A stretch of DNA of 64,000 nucleotides from the NCBI GenBank assembly GCA_963724195.1, contig CAVRTQ010000032.1, positions 62,001-126,000 on the forward strand, in the 5' to 3' direction. Positions 34,989 to 43,255 of this stretch are shown here, piece by piece. The DNA is from Solirubrobacter sp963724195 (GTDB taxonomy: Bacteria; Actinomycetota; Thermoleophilia; Solirubrobacterales; Solirubrobacteraceae). Numbering within the stretch: the first letter of the stretch is position 1; the number at the start of each line of letters is the position of its first letter. The notes under the pieces were generated by a model that had not been told where the DNA came from, made no database searches, and worked only from the letters and a program-made list of their open reading frames with translations. A program made the position numbers and the translations under genes.

Positions 34989-35529
34989 GCCGGACCACTC
35001 GCACCGCGATCTCGGTCCAGGCGCCGAGGTGGATCCGGTCGCCGTCGCACAGCGCGACCAACGTGTTCGGCGCCAAGGCGTCGTCATTGCGCGTCGTGCC
35101 GTTGGTCGAACCGAGGTCGGCGATGGCGTAGGACCCGTCGTCGGCGCGCGACAACCGTGCATGTCGATGCGACACCGCGGGGTCGTCGAGGGCGATCTCC
35201 GGCGCGTCGGTGCGGCTGGAGCGGCCGATGCTCAACTCCGGCTCGTCGAGGGCGACGATGCGCGGCGCGGCGCCCACCGGGAATTCCAGCTCGGCCGCGA
35301 CGCGAGCGAAGTGCTCAGGATCGGCGCGCACGACCACCTCCCACACCGCTGCCGCCCGCGGCTGCGCTGCAGCGAAGTCGTACCCGCACGCCTCGCAGAA
35401 CTGGGCACCGCCGGGGGCGCCGCAGCCTGGGCAGGGCACGGCCGCCGCACCCGTGATTCGCGCCCCGCACTGGTCGCAGTAGTCCGCCGTCGCCGACGCG
35501 TGTCCCTGGGGGCACTCCACCGCGCTCAC
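34981..35529 (-). CDS. Zinc-ribbon FHA domain protein
   Basis: 182 aa from a GTG overlapping the vWA stop. Two zinc ribbons come first: CPQGHASATADYCDQCG (residues 6-22) and CPGCGAPGGAQFCEACG (33-49). A linker with an alpha/beta feel (VWEVVVRADPEHFARVAAEL) precedes the FHA domain (about 95-178): PELSIGRSSRTDAPEIALDD, PAVSHRHARLSRADDGSYAI, ADLGSTNGTTRNDDALAPNT and ALCDGDRIHLGAW. The layout (single FHA next to PknG) recalls GarA/OdhI, the FHA regulators phosphorylated by PknG in mycobacteria and corynebacteria. Those lack zinc ribbons, so the analogy is functional inference. Confidence 0.88.
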   Translation of the reverse strand: MSAVECPQGHASATADYCDQCGARITGAAAVPCPGCGAPGGAQFCEACGYDFAAAQPRAAAVWEVVVRADPEHFARVAAELEFPVGAAPRIVALDEPELSIGRSSRTDAPEIALDDPAVSHRHARLSRADDGSYAIADLGSTNGTTRNDDALAPNTLVALCDGDRIHLGAWTEIAVRVVRHD

Positions 35530-36803
35530 GGTCGCCGACCCGAGACCCGTACGGTTTTGGTCGAGCGCGTGTCGAGCGCCATCTCTTCCGCGACGTCGAC
35601 GTCGTGCCGCAGCCGCACCGTGCCCGTCACGGGATCGTCGACGTCGACGACGTTGCGGAGCAGCCGCAGGGTCGCCTCGTTGCCACCGTCGGCGGCGAGT
35701 TGGACCGCTCGCCCGAGCTTGAGCGTGGCCGTGTCGCCATCGCCCGCCTTGCGCGCCTCCAAGCCCTCCTGGATGACCGCGGCGAGTTCCGCCTGCCCGG
35801 TGTAGTGCGCGACCTCGCGGTTGATCTGCGTCGAGAGCCGCTCGTCGTCGGTCCAGATCGCTCTGATGAGCGACTGGCCGGAGACCTGCCCGTCCACGAC
35901 CAAGCTCACCCGGCCCGCGAGCATCTCGTCGCCGATCGCACGCGCCGGCACCCGGATCGCGATGTGGTAGTCGCGCGCTTCGCGGCCCCACGCGCCGGTC
36001 GGGTAGTCCACGGTCTGGGCCGCGACGTCCGCGGCGCGCGCCGTCAGGTCCTCGATCACGGGGGAGACCTGGCGGACGAAGGCGACCGCCGCGCCCTGTG
36101 GCGTCCACAGCCGGAGCGCGACGTTGCCGGTTTCCTTGCTCATGGCCGCCTCGATCATCGCGCGGAAGTCGGCAGCGAGCGCGTCGGGCTCGGGGATGAT
36201 GTCGACGGTCCCGAGCAGCGCGGAGGCCACCTCGCGCAGGTCGGCGACCAGCCAGTCGGTGCCGATGCCGCGGCAGTCGCACTGGAACCGCCCCTTGCAG
36301 GCCTCCAGCGTCCGAGCGAGCTCGCGAGGCGTCTCGTCGCGATCCTCGCCGTCGGTCAGCAGGATGGCGTGGCAGATCGCCTCCTCATGAGCGGCGAACG
36401 TCGAATTGGCGAGCGCCAGCCATTTGCCGATCGCCGTCCCGCCGCCGGGCTTGAGCTCGCTGACGGCGGCCTTGGCGCTCGCGCGCGTCTCGGCGGACGC
36501 CGCTACGAGCCCGCGGCGCGGGTAGATCGCCCTCGCGCGGTGCGTGCCGGCGATCACGCCGAACGCGACGCCGTCGCGGAGGTTGTCGATCGCGACGCCG
36601 GTCGCGTGCATCGCCGCGCGCAGCTTGGCGCCCGGCATCCCCATGGAGCCGGAAGTATCGATGATCACGATCTCGGCGGCGGCGCCCGTGCCGCGCACGG
36701 GCCCGGCGGCGCCGTCGGCGGTGACCGTGACGACGGCGTTGACCTCTTCAGCGCCGACTGGCAGGAACTCGTTCTGGTAGGTCTCGGCAGTGAACCGGCT
36801 CAT
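35526..36803 (-). CDS. von Willebrand factor type A (vWA) domain protein
   Basis: 425 aa, cytosolic (no signal or membrane segment). The vWA domain (about residues 40-220) has the metal-ion-dependent adhesion site IVIIDTSGSMGMPGAKLRAA, the Thr element LKPGGGTAIGKWLALAN and the Asp element AILLTDGEDRDET. The C-terminal 200 residues are a beta-rich then helical region (DYHIAIRVPARAIGDEMLAG, AELAAVIQEGLEARKAGDGD). VWA proteins scaffold multiprotein assemblies. Its overlaps with the PP2C gene upstream and the zinc-ribbon FHA gene downstream suggest it is part of the PknG signalling complex. Confidence 0.88.
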   Translation of the reverse strand: MSRFTAETYQNEFLPVGAEEVNAVVTVTADGAAGPVRGTGAAAEIVIIDTSGSMGMPGAKLRAAMHATGVAIDNLRDGVAFGVIAGTHRARAIYPRRGLVAASAETRASAKAAVSELKPGGGTAIGKWLALANSTFAAHEEAICHAILLTDGEDRDETPRELARTLEACKGRFQCDCRGIGTDWLVADLREVASALLGTVDIIPEPDALAADFRAMIEAAMSKETGNVALRLWTPQGAAVAFVRQVSPVIEDLTARAADVAAQTVDYPTGAWGREARDYHIAIRVPARAIGDEMLAGRVSLVVDGQVSGQSLIRAIWTDDERLSTQINREVAHYTGQAELAAVIQEGLEARKAGDGDTATLKLGRAVQLAADGGNEATLRLLRNVVDVDDPVTGTVRLRHDVDVAEEMALDTRSTKTVRVSGRRP

Positions 36804-37654
36804 GCGGCGGCCCTCCCGGCCAGGGGCAGTTCGACGACGATGACGGTGATGTTGTCGCTCCCGCCCGCGTCGAGCGCGCGCTGCACGAGCGCGCCGGCGA
36901 CGACCGGCGGCGGGCCGCTTGCACGCAACTCGGCCATGGCTGACGGGTAGTTCCAGAGTCCATCCGTGCACAGCACGAGCCGTCCGTCCGCGGCGGCGGT
37001 CGCGACGATGTGCGGCGGCACCTCCGGTGCGTCCGCCCCGAGCCAGCGGGTGACCGCGTGCGCCTCGGCGTCGTCGGTGGTGAGTTGCTGACTATCGAGG
37101 TACGCGCGGCTGTCACCCGCCCAGCCGACGATCAGCTCATCGGCGCGCCACACCGCGGCGACGAGCGTGCACGCAGGCGGGTCCATGGGCGTATCGACGG
37201 CAAGCTGCGCGACGGCGGCCTGGGCGACGCGCATCGCGGTGGCCATGGCGTCGCGCAACTCGGCGTCACCGCGCACGGCATCCGAGAGCACGCTGCCGGC
37301 CACCTCAGCCGCCCGGGTCGCGGCGTCAGCGGCGTTCGTCGACGCCGAGATCCCGTCGCAGACGACCGCAGCGACCCCCGGGCCACCAGCGTCGAGGTAG
37401 AGCGCGTCCTCGTTGTGCGGTCGCACGCGGCCACGGTCGCTGACGGCGGCCGCACCGTCGACGTCGAACTCCAAGCGCGCGCCGGGCGCACGGGCACGCA
37501 CGCCGCAGCGAACGCAGAAGCCGTCTTCGTCCACGCCCGCGCCGCAAGCGCGGCACGCCTCGCGCGCGAGGCGTCCACCGCACTGCTCGCAGAAATGATC
37601 ACCGCGGGCAGTCGCCGCGCCACAGCGCGAGCACACGAACGCTGTCGCGGTCAT
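36800..37654 (-). CDS. PP2C-family protein phosphatase with N-terminal zinc ribbons
   Basis: 284 aa from the ATG overlapping the pknG stop. Residues 7-52 hold four Cys pairs (FVCSRCG, FCEQCG, ACRACG, FCVRCG), that is two zinc ribbons. The PP2C domain follows: AAVSDRGRVRPHNEDALYLD, AAVVCDGISAS, LIVGWAGDSRAYLDS, LVLCTDGLWNYPS and AGGSDNITVIVVELPL. All metal-binding Asp residues are present, so it should be an active Mg/Mn-dependent Ser/Thr phosphatase. It is the natural antagonist of PknG encoded just upstream. Confidence 0.92.
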   Translation of the reverse strand: MTATAFVCSRCGAATARGDHFCEQCGGRLAREACRACGAGVDEDGFCVRCGVRARAPGARLEFDVDGAAAVSDRGRVRPHNEDALYLDAGGPGVAAVVCDGISASTNAADAATRAAEVAGSVLSDAVRGDAELRDAMATAMRVAQAAVAQLAVDTPMDPPACTLVAAVWRADELIVGWAGDSRAYLDSQQLTTDDAEAHAVTRWLGADAPEVPPHIVATAAADGRLVLCTDGLWNYPSAMAELRASGPPPVVAGALVQRALDAGGSDNITVIVVELPLAGRAAA

Positions 37655-39765
37655 GTCCACGTCCTGGGCCGCACGCGGTTGGCCCAGTCAACCCAGCGGA
37701 TGCGTTCCTCCGCGGTGGTCGCGAAGCGCCCGAGCAGGCGGTACGTGCGCTCGAGCCCGAACCGCAGCGTGTCGGCGGTCAGGTCGTGTCCGACGAGTCG
37801 TACCGGTTCGCGGATGTCAACGTCGCTCTCGACCAGCGCAAGAGCGCCCAGAAGCAGATCCACGGTCAGTCGCGCGCGCTCCTCGCCCCCAACCTCGAGC
37901 GACTCGAGCAGCGCACCGGCTGCCTTCAGCGTCGCCAGGTCGGGCGCGGCGCCGTCCTCGACCTCGAGCAGGCACTCGAGCTTGGCGACCTGCGCCTGGG
38001 CGTGCGCGCTCGAACCGGCGGGAACGTGGTCGTACGCGCGCAGCCCGCGCTCGCGGTCGCCCGCGGCGAGCGCGCAGCGCGCGAGCCCGAACGTCGCGGT
38101 GGTGTACCACGGGTCGGTGCGCGAGACGACCTCGTACCAGTGCAGCGCCGACGGCGCTCCGGTCAGCTCCGCCGTGATCCCCAGCGCCAGCCGCGGCGCC
38201 AGTTCGCCGGGGACGGCACGGTAGACGGCTTCGAAGTGCCGCTCGGCGTCGGCGGCCCGGTCGCCCGCAAGCTTGGAGACACCCCGGTACCAGTTGATGC
38301 GCCAGTCACGGTGGACACGGCCCCTGAGCTTGTCCAGCAGCCGTCCGGCCGCAGCGCGATCCCCGGTCTCGATCAGCCCGCGCACGGTCTGGAACTCCAC
38401 CTCGACGGTGCGTTCCGGCGCCTTGCGCAGCAGGTCGAGGCGAACGTGCGCATCGGGAGCCGTCACGATCGCCAGATAGCTCGCCGCCGCGTCGTCGGCG
38501 GAGACGCGCGGGGCGGGCAGCGAGCGCCAGCCCACACGGTCCGTGCGCGCGTGGGGGTCGGCGGTGAACAGCGTGCTCTGCGCCGTGATCGTCTTGCCCT
38601 GCTCGGCAGCGACGACCTCCCGCAGGACACCGAGCAGTTGGTCGCTGAGTGCCTCGGCCGAGAGGAAGCGCTTGCGCGGATCGGCGGCGGTGGCCTTCTC
38701 GAGCAGCCGGTACAGCGAGTCGTAGCGGGTGTAGAGCGCAACCGACTCCTGCAGCGGGAGCGTGTGCTGGTGCGTGGTCTGATAGCCGCGGAAGTTCGTG
38801 CACAGCACGGCGAGAGTCCGTGCGACCGTGAACAGGTCCGAGGCGACCGTCGGGCCGGTCTCGGCAACCTCAGGCGCCTGGAAGCCGACGGTGCCGTAGA
38901 TCGGGCTGGACTCGTCGTCGGCTCGGTAGACGCCGCCGAGGTCGATCAGTTTGAGGCCCTGGTCGGTCTGGATGACGTTGTCGGGCTTGAAGTCGCAGAA
39001 CAGCAGCCCCCGCTCGTGGAGGTAGCCGAGCGCGGGCAGGATCTCGAGCATGTACGCGATCGCCTCGGCGGCCGGCAGCGGGTCGAGCGCGCCGCCGCCG
39101 GCCGCCCGCCGCGCCTTGAGCAGATCGCGCAGGCTCGTGCCGTCGACGTACTCCATGACGATGTAGCCGGAGCCGTCGTGCTCGACGAAGTTGAAGATCT
39201 TGACGATGTTGGGGTGCTCGACCTCCGCCAGGAAGCTCCGTTCCGCGAGCGCCGCGGCCATCGCGTCCGGGTCGTTGCTGTCGAGCAGGCCCTTCAGGAC
39301 GACCCAGCGGTCGGACACGTTGCGATCGCGCGCCAGGTAGATCCAGCCGAGCCCGCCGTGAGCGAGGCAGCCGGCGATCTCGTACTGCCCGGCCACGAGG
39401 TCACCGGCGTTGAGCTTGGGCACGAACGAGAAGGGAGCACCACAGCGCCGGCAGAATCCCTCCGCGCGTCCGGGCACGCCGTCGACCCCGCGGCCGACCG
39501 GCTCGTCGCAACGCGCGCAGAAGCGACGATGCTCGCCGACTGCCGGGCTGTCCATGACGGCCCCGGCGGGGTCGCGGCGGCCGACGGGCGCGATGTCCAC
39601 CAGCCCGGCACCGATGCGCAGCCGTGCCGTGGTGCGGGTGCTGCCGGCTCCGCGGCGGCCGCCGGTCGTCGCCGTGCCGGCCGTGTCGCGCCGCGGCGCC
39701 ATGCCGCAGACGTCGCAGTAGCCGTCGACGACGGTACCGGCGCACGCCGAGTCCGCGCACGTCAT
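37651..39765 (-). CDS. pknG: Serine/threonine protein kinase PknG
   Basis: 704 aa, soluble. N-terminus: Cys pairs C3/C8 and C17/C20, then a Thr-rich stretch (TAGTATTGG, GSTRTTARL, about residues 28-48), then the rubredoxin-like module C83-x2-C86 and C105-x2-C108. Kinase domain: ATP loop CLAHGGLGWIYLARDR (about 133-148), Lys158, catalytic loop LLFCDFKPDNVIQ and LKLIDLGGV. As in mycobacterial PknG, the HRD Arg is missing. From about 440 on there are TPR helices. Mycobacterial PknG phosphorylates the FHA protein GarA to control 2-oxoglutarate use in response to amino acids; GlnX and GlnH relay the signal. The same genes lie directly upstream here. Confidence 0.95.
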   Translation of the reverse strand: MTCADSACAGTVVDGYCDVCGMAPRRDTAGTATTGGRRGAGSTRTTARLRIGAGLVDIAPVGRRDPAGAVMDSPAVGEHRRFCARCDEPVGRGVDGVPGRAEGFCRRCGAPFSFVPKLNAGDLVAGQYEIAGCLAHGGLGWIYLARDRNVSDRWVVLKGLLDSNDPDAMAAALAERSFLAEVEHPNIVKIFNFVEHDGSGYIVMEYVDGTSLRDLLKARRAAGGGALDPLPAAEAIAYMLEILPALGYLHERGLLFCDFKPDNVIQTDQGLKLIDLGGVYRADDESSPIYGTVGFQAPEVAETGPTVASDLFTVARTLAVLCTNFRGYQTTHQHTLPLQESVALYTRYDSLYRLLEKATAADPRKRFLSAEALSDQLLGVLREVVAAEQGKTITAQSTLFTADPHARTDRVGWRSLPAPRVSADDAAASYLAIVTAPDAHVRLDLLRKAPERTVEVEFQTVRGLIETGDRAAAGRLLDKLRGRVHRDWRINWYRGVSKLAGDRAADAERHFEAVYRAVPGELAPRLALGITAELTGAPSALHWYEVVSRTDPWYTTATFGLARCALAAGDRERGLRAYDHVPAGSSAHAQAQVAKLECLLEVEDGAAPDLATLKAAGALLESLEVGGEERARLTVDLLLGALALVESDVDIREPVRLVGHDLTADTLRFGLERTYRLLGRFATTAEERIRWVDWANRVRPRTWT

Positions 39766-40868
39766 CGCCGTACCTCTGGTCCGCTGGAGAGCGCGTCGCC
39801 GTAGCGGCGGACGAGCCGCGTGGCGTCGGTGAGGTCCGTCGGCGCCGTGTGCAGCGCCAGATGCGCGGTCTCGTGGAGCGCGTCGAGCTCGCGGTCCTCG
39901 AGGACCCCGAGCCGTCGTGCCTTGCCGCGGTAGGCGTCGAGCAGACCTCGCAGCTCATTTCGGCGCGCCAGCGGAGCGCGGCACGCGTCGGCGACGCGCT
40001 CTGCCTGTTCGAGCGCTTGCTCGACTTGCGCCGTGCAGCGGTCGAGATCCGCCCGCTCACCGTCGCGCGCCAGCACATCGATCGCCTCCAGCGCGCCTTC
40101 GAGCACCGCCTCTGGCAACGGCTCGGGCAGGTCGACCCGCGCGATCTTCACCGTGACCTCGGCGTGCGCCGCCTGCCCGGCCAATACCGCCGCACGGGCC
40201 TGCTCGAGCCGAGCGCGGAGCCGCTCAACCTCCGCGGGCAACTCCCCACGCCGTCGAATCGCCGCCTCGACCTCGGCGACCTCGGCGGCGAGGACGCTCA
40301 GCGGATCGCTCGCCAGGCGCTCCCCGAGCGCGGCGGTCATGGCCTGCAGGTCGGCGGGCCGGCCGAGCGGCTCGAGCGCGGCGTGGAGCGCGGCGACTCG
40401 CGGTTGGAACGTCTCCCAGGCCTCGTGGACGGCGGCCACGACGGTCTTGATCGCGTCGAAGGCCGCCGCCATCCGGGTGAGCAGTTCTTCGGGCGCGCAG
40501 CGCGCGGTCGCAACCGCGCCGCCGAGCAGCTCGCGTTCGTGGACCGGGATGTCGTCGCTGCGGAACGTGATCGACTGCCCGGTCAGCAGCGCGGTCAGCT
40601 CGAGGCACTGCGGGTTCGAGATCCGCGCGCGCGTGCCGCGAAGCTCGGCCGCGCGCGCGAGCAGTTCCGTGAGCGCGTTCAGCCACTGCCACAGCTGCGC
40701 GAGGGTGTCGCGGGCGACACGCCAGCGCGCCTCGCTGTCGCCCTCGAGCCGCGTCTGGTCGAGCGTCATACGGACCTGGTCGAGTTCGAGGTCGAGCAGG
40801 TTGTCGCCGATTCGCTGCGCCGCGTCGCGCAGCCGCCGCAGGAGCTGGTCGAGTTCGTCCAGCGTCAT
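39762..40868 (-). CDS. Helical protein of unknown function in the PknG operon
   Basis: 368 aa, starting 1 bp after the glnH stop and overlapping pknG at its end. No family recognised. The sequence is almost wholly helical with long heptad-like stretches: LDELDQLLRRLRDAAQRIGD, ELLARAAELRGTRAR, AEVAEVEAAIRRRGELPAEV and ERLRARLEQARAAVLAGQAA. No membrane segment, signal peptide or metal site. It is not part of the glnX-glnH-pknG set I know from mycobacteria. Its place between sensor and kinase suggests a scaffold or adaptor. The C-terminal part (HETAHLALHTAPTDLTDATR) is less coiled. Confidence 0.8.
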   Translation of the reverse strand: MTLDELDQLLRRLRDAAQRIGDNLLDLELDQVRMTLDQTRLEGDSEARWRVARDTLAQLWQWLNALTELLARAAELRGTRARISNPQCLELTALLTGQSITFRSDDIPVHERELLGGAVATARCAPEELLTRMAAAFDAIKTVVAAVHEAWETFQPRVAALHAALEPLGRPADLQAMTAALGERLASDPLSVLAAEVAEVEAAIRRRGELPAEVERLRARLEQARAAVLAGQAAHAEVTVKIARVDLPEPLPEAVLEGALEAIDVLARDGERADLDRCTAQVEQALEQAERVADACRAPLARRNELRGLLDAYRGKARRLGVLEDRELDALHETAHLALHTAPTDLTDATRLVRRYGDALSSGPEVRR

Positions 40869-40869
40869 C

Positions 40870-41823
40870 TCAGTCGCCGTAGCGCGCCGCGGGCGGGCGC
40901 TGCGCCAGCTCACCGAGCCAGCGATCGTTGAGCTTTGCCCAGGTGCCGTCCACCCGCAGACGCGCCAGGACCCCGTTGACGAACGCGACGAACTCCGGGT
41001 GGGCGCGGTTGATCGCCATCCCGTACGGCTCGCGCGAGAAGCGCGCGCCGACGATCTCGGTATACGGGTCCTGGGCTTTGAACCCGAGCAGGATCGCGTC
41101 GTCACCGGTGATCGCGTCCACGGTGCCCTGCTGGAGCGCGACGAGGCAGTCCGTGCGCTGCGCCGCGCCGTACGGGATCGCGCCGACGTCGGCGGCGCGG
41201 AGGTTCTTGATCGAGGTCGTGCCGACCGTCGCGCAGACCCGCTTGCCGCTCAGGTCGCGCAGCCCGGTCACGGGCGACCCGGTGCGAACGAGCAGCCGCT
41301 GGCCGGCCTCGTAGTACGGGACGGTGAACGCGACCTGCTCACGGCGGTCGCAGTTGATGGTCACCGCGGACGCGACGATGTCCACGCGACGCTCACGCAC
41401 CGCGTCGATCCGCTGAGCCGAGGTGAGCACCTTGAACTGGATCGCGCTCGGATCGCCGAGCAGGGCGCGGGCGACCTCGCGCAGGAGGTCGATCTCGAAG
41501 CCCTCCAGCTCGCCCGTCAGCGGGTTGAGGAACCCGAACCGCAGCGTGTTCTGGTCGACGCCGGCGATCAAGCGCCCGCGCTCGACGATCCTGCGCATGA
41601 AGGACCGCGCGGGCAGGTCGTCCGGCTGCGGAAGCGTCGCCGGCGGGCGCACGCTACGGGTGGGATCTCCGCACCGCGGAGCCACGGGCGCCGCAGAGGC
41701 GGGTGTGGCCGCCGGCGACGGCGTGCTCTCCAGCGCGGGAAGCGAGACGTCCAGGGCGCGGTCAGAGATCTCGCCGCAACCGACGGCGAGCAGCGCGCAC
41801 GTGAACAGGATCGCGAGCCTCAT
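40870..41823 (-). CDS. glnH: GlnH-type amino-acid-binding lipoprotein
   Basis: 317 aa. Lipobox LAVGC (Cys16) after a short signal; a Pro/Ala/Ser linker (STPSPAATPASAAPVAP) follows. Then comes a type 3 periplasmic-binding domain for polar amino acids: RLIAGVDQNTLRFGF, ELEGFEIDLLREVARALLGD, QRIDAVRERRVDIVASAVTI, REQVAFTVPYYEAGQRLLV, GKRVCATVGTTSIKNL and GMAINRAHPEFVAFVNGVL. In mycobacteria GlnH binds Glu/Asp/Gln and signals through GlnX to PknG. No ABC permease or ATPase is nearby, which supports sensing and not uptake. Start overlaps the glnX stop (ATGA). Confidence 0.92.
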   Translation of the reverse strand: MRLAILFTCALLAVGCGEISDRALDVSLPALESTPSPAATPASAAPVAPRCGDPTRSVRPPATLPQPDDLPARSFMRRIVERGRLIAGVDQNTLRFGFLNPLTGELEGFEIDLLREVARALLGDPSAIQFKVLTSAQRIDAVRERRVDIVASAVTINCDRREQVAFTVPYYEAGQRLLVRTGSPVTGLRDLSGKRVCATVGTTSIKNLRAADVGAIPYGAAQRTDCLVALQQGTVDAITGDDAILLGFKAQDPYTEIVGARFSREPYGMAINRAHPEFVAFVNGVLARLRVDGTWAKLNDRWLGELAQRPPAARYGD

Positions 41824-43118
41824 CGATACTCCCTGCTCCTCAGCTGGATGCCGTAGACCGCCAGCAGCGCGCACGCCAGCGTGATCGCGGGGATGGCGAC
41901 GCCGAGCCCGCGGACGCTGCGGTTGGCGTCGTGGGCAGCGGCGGCGAACCGCCGCTGGCTCGCGGCGATCAGGCGGTCCAGCTCCGTGCGGATGGCGTCG
42001 GCGAGCGCGAGCTGGCGTCCGGTCGAGAGACGCACGGCCGCGGCGAAGCGGCCGCCGGACTGGAGCGTCACCACGCGGTCGTGGAGCCGTCCGTAGTCCT
42101 GGACGCGGTCGCGAAGCCGGAGCACCTCGTCGTCGAGTCCCTGCGTCTCGGCCAGTTCCGTCGCCTCGCTGAGCAGACCGGACGCGCCCGGCTCGACGCC
42201 GAGCCGCTTCAGCGTCGCATCGAAGTCGGCCAGGCTGGCGTCGCCGCCGCCGCGCGCGGCGAGGGCGAGACCTTCGTCGGCCTGCGCGCGCAAGGCGAGC
42301 ACGCGGGCGGCCGACAGCACCTGGACCAGGTTCGAGCCGTCGCGTTGAGCGCGCACGAGCGCACGCTGCTCGGCGGCCAGCGCGGCCAGCGCCCAGCCCG
42401 CGAGCACCACGAGCAGGATGCTGGCCGTCACGAGCGGCACGTTGAAGACGCGTTGGCTCAGCCGCGCGAGATAGACCTGGGCGAGCACGAGGAGCACGAG
42501 CAGCCCGCCCGCGGCGACAGCCACGGTCACGAGGCCGCGGCTCGCCGCACCCTCGCGGGAGCTGCGGTTCAAACGGCGCGCTTCGACCGCGTAGAGCCGC
42601 ACGGCCGCTGGGAGGATCCGTTCGCGCATGACGCCGGATGCCTGCCGCAGGTACGCGGCGCCGACCGGATGTCCCTGGTGACTGTTCGCCCGTGCGGTCT
42701 CGATCAGCCCCGTGTAGACCGGCAGCTCGCGGGCGATGGTCAGGACCGCGCCGCCGGTCTCGCGCGAGGGGTCGACGCTGCGCGAGAGGGTGGTGAGCGC
42801 CGTCGTCGCCGCGGCAACGTCCGCGAGGTAGCGCCGCCGCCGCTCCGGCGGTTCCTGTCCGCCGGTGACGAACGTCGTGACTGCCGTCGCGTCGGCGTCC
42901 GAGAGCGCGACGTGCAGGTCGGCGGCGGCGACCAGCAGTGGCTCGGTCTCCACCGCGACCGCGCGCGCCGCGTCACGGTGACGGTCGACGGTCGTCGCGA
43001 CGAGCAGCCCGAACGTCACGGCAGCAAGCGCCAGCGCGAGCGCAGCGAGCCGGAGCCGCCCCGGGGTGGTCGTCCAGCCGAAGCTGCGGGTCACGCGCCG
43101 CGCACGCGTGGCGGTCAC
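41820..43118 (-). CDS. glnX: GlnX-type membrane signalling protein
   Basis: 432 aa from GTG 43118, chosen because CGGAG lies 7 nt upstream and the longer upstream frame has no family sequence. Four membrane helices: LAALALALAAVTFGLLVATT; LVTVAVAAGGLLVLLVLAQV; LVTASILLVVLAGWALAALA; and LGVAIPAITLACALLAVYGI near the C-terminus. Between helices 1 and 2, and 3 and 4, are large helical extracellular domains (HVALSDADATAVTTFVTGGQ; LRAQADEGLALAARGGG). This is the architecture of GlnX, which links GlnH to PknG. It is the first gene of the operon. Confidence 0.88.
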   Translation of the reverse strand: MTATRARRVTRSFGWTTTPGRLRLAALALALAAVTFGLLVATTVDRHRDAARAVAVETEPLLVAAADLHVALSDADATAVTTFVTGGQEPPERRRRYLADVAAATTALTTLSRSVDPSRETGGAVLTIARELPVYTGLIETARANSHQGHPVGAAYLRQASGVMRERILPAAVRLYAVEARRLNRSSREGAASRGLVTVAVAAGGLLVLLVLAQVYLARLSQRVFNVPLVTASILLVVLAGWALAALAAEQRALVRAQRDGSNLVQVLSAARVLALRAQADEGLALAARGGGDASLADFDATLKRLGVEPGASGLLSEATELAETQGLDDEVLRLRDRVQDYGRLHDRVVTLQSGGRFAAAVRLSTGRQLALADAIRTELDRLIAASQRRFAAAAHDANRSVRGLGVAIPAITLACALLAVYGIQLRSREYR

Positions 43119-43255
43119 CGGCACTCCGAGCTGCGAGCCGCGTTCATACCAGGGATGCTTGCGCTTCGTGAGCCCTTTGCCCAGGACACCAAGGGGTACT
43201 CCTCGACACCTTTTCGGGCAAGCCAACTTGATTCCCACGTCGCTTGTCAAGGATC
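43119..43255. promoter_or_regulatory. Divergent promoter region, glnX operon / Ser-Thr kinase
   Basis: 137 bp separate the glnX start from the kinase start. Sequence near 43228-43255 (CTTGATTCCCACGTCGCTTG followed by TCAAGGATC) has a possible -35 TTGATT and an AAGG ribosome binding motif for the plus-strand kinase gene. I see no clear operator. All eight minus-strand genes down to 34320 could be driven from here. Confidence 0.4.

Noticed and set aside
40870..41823. Glutamate ABC uptake system
   Set aside because: No permease or ATPase gene accompanies the binding protein; the neighbours are glnX and pknG, so a sensor role fits.
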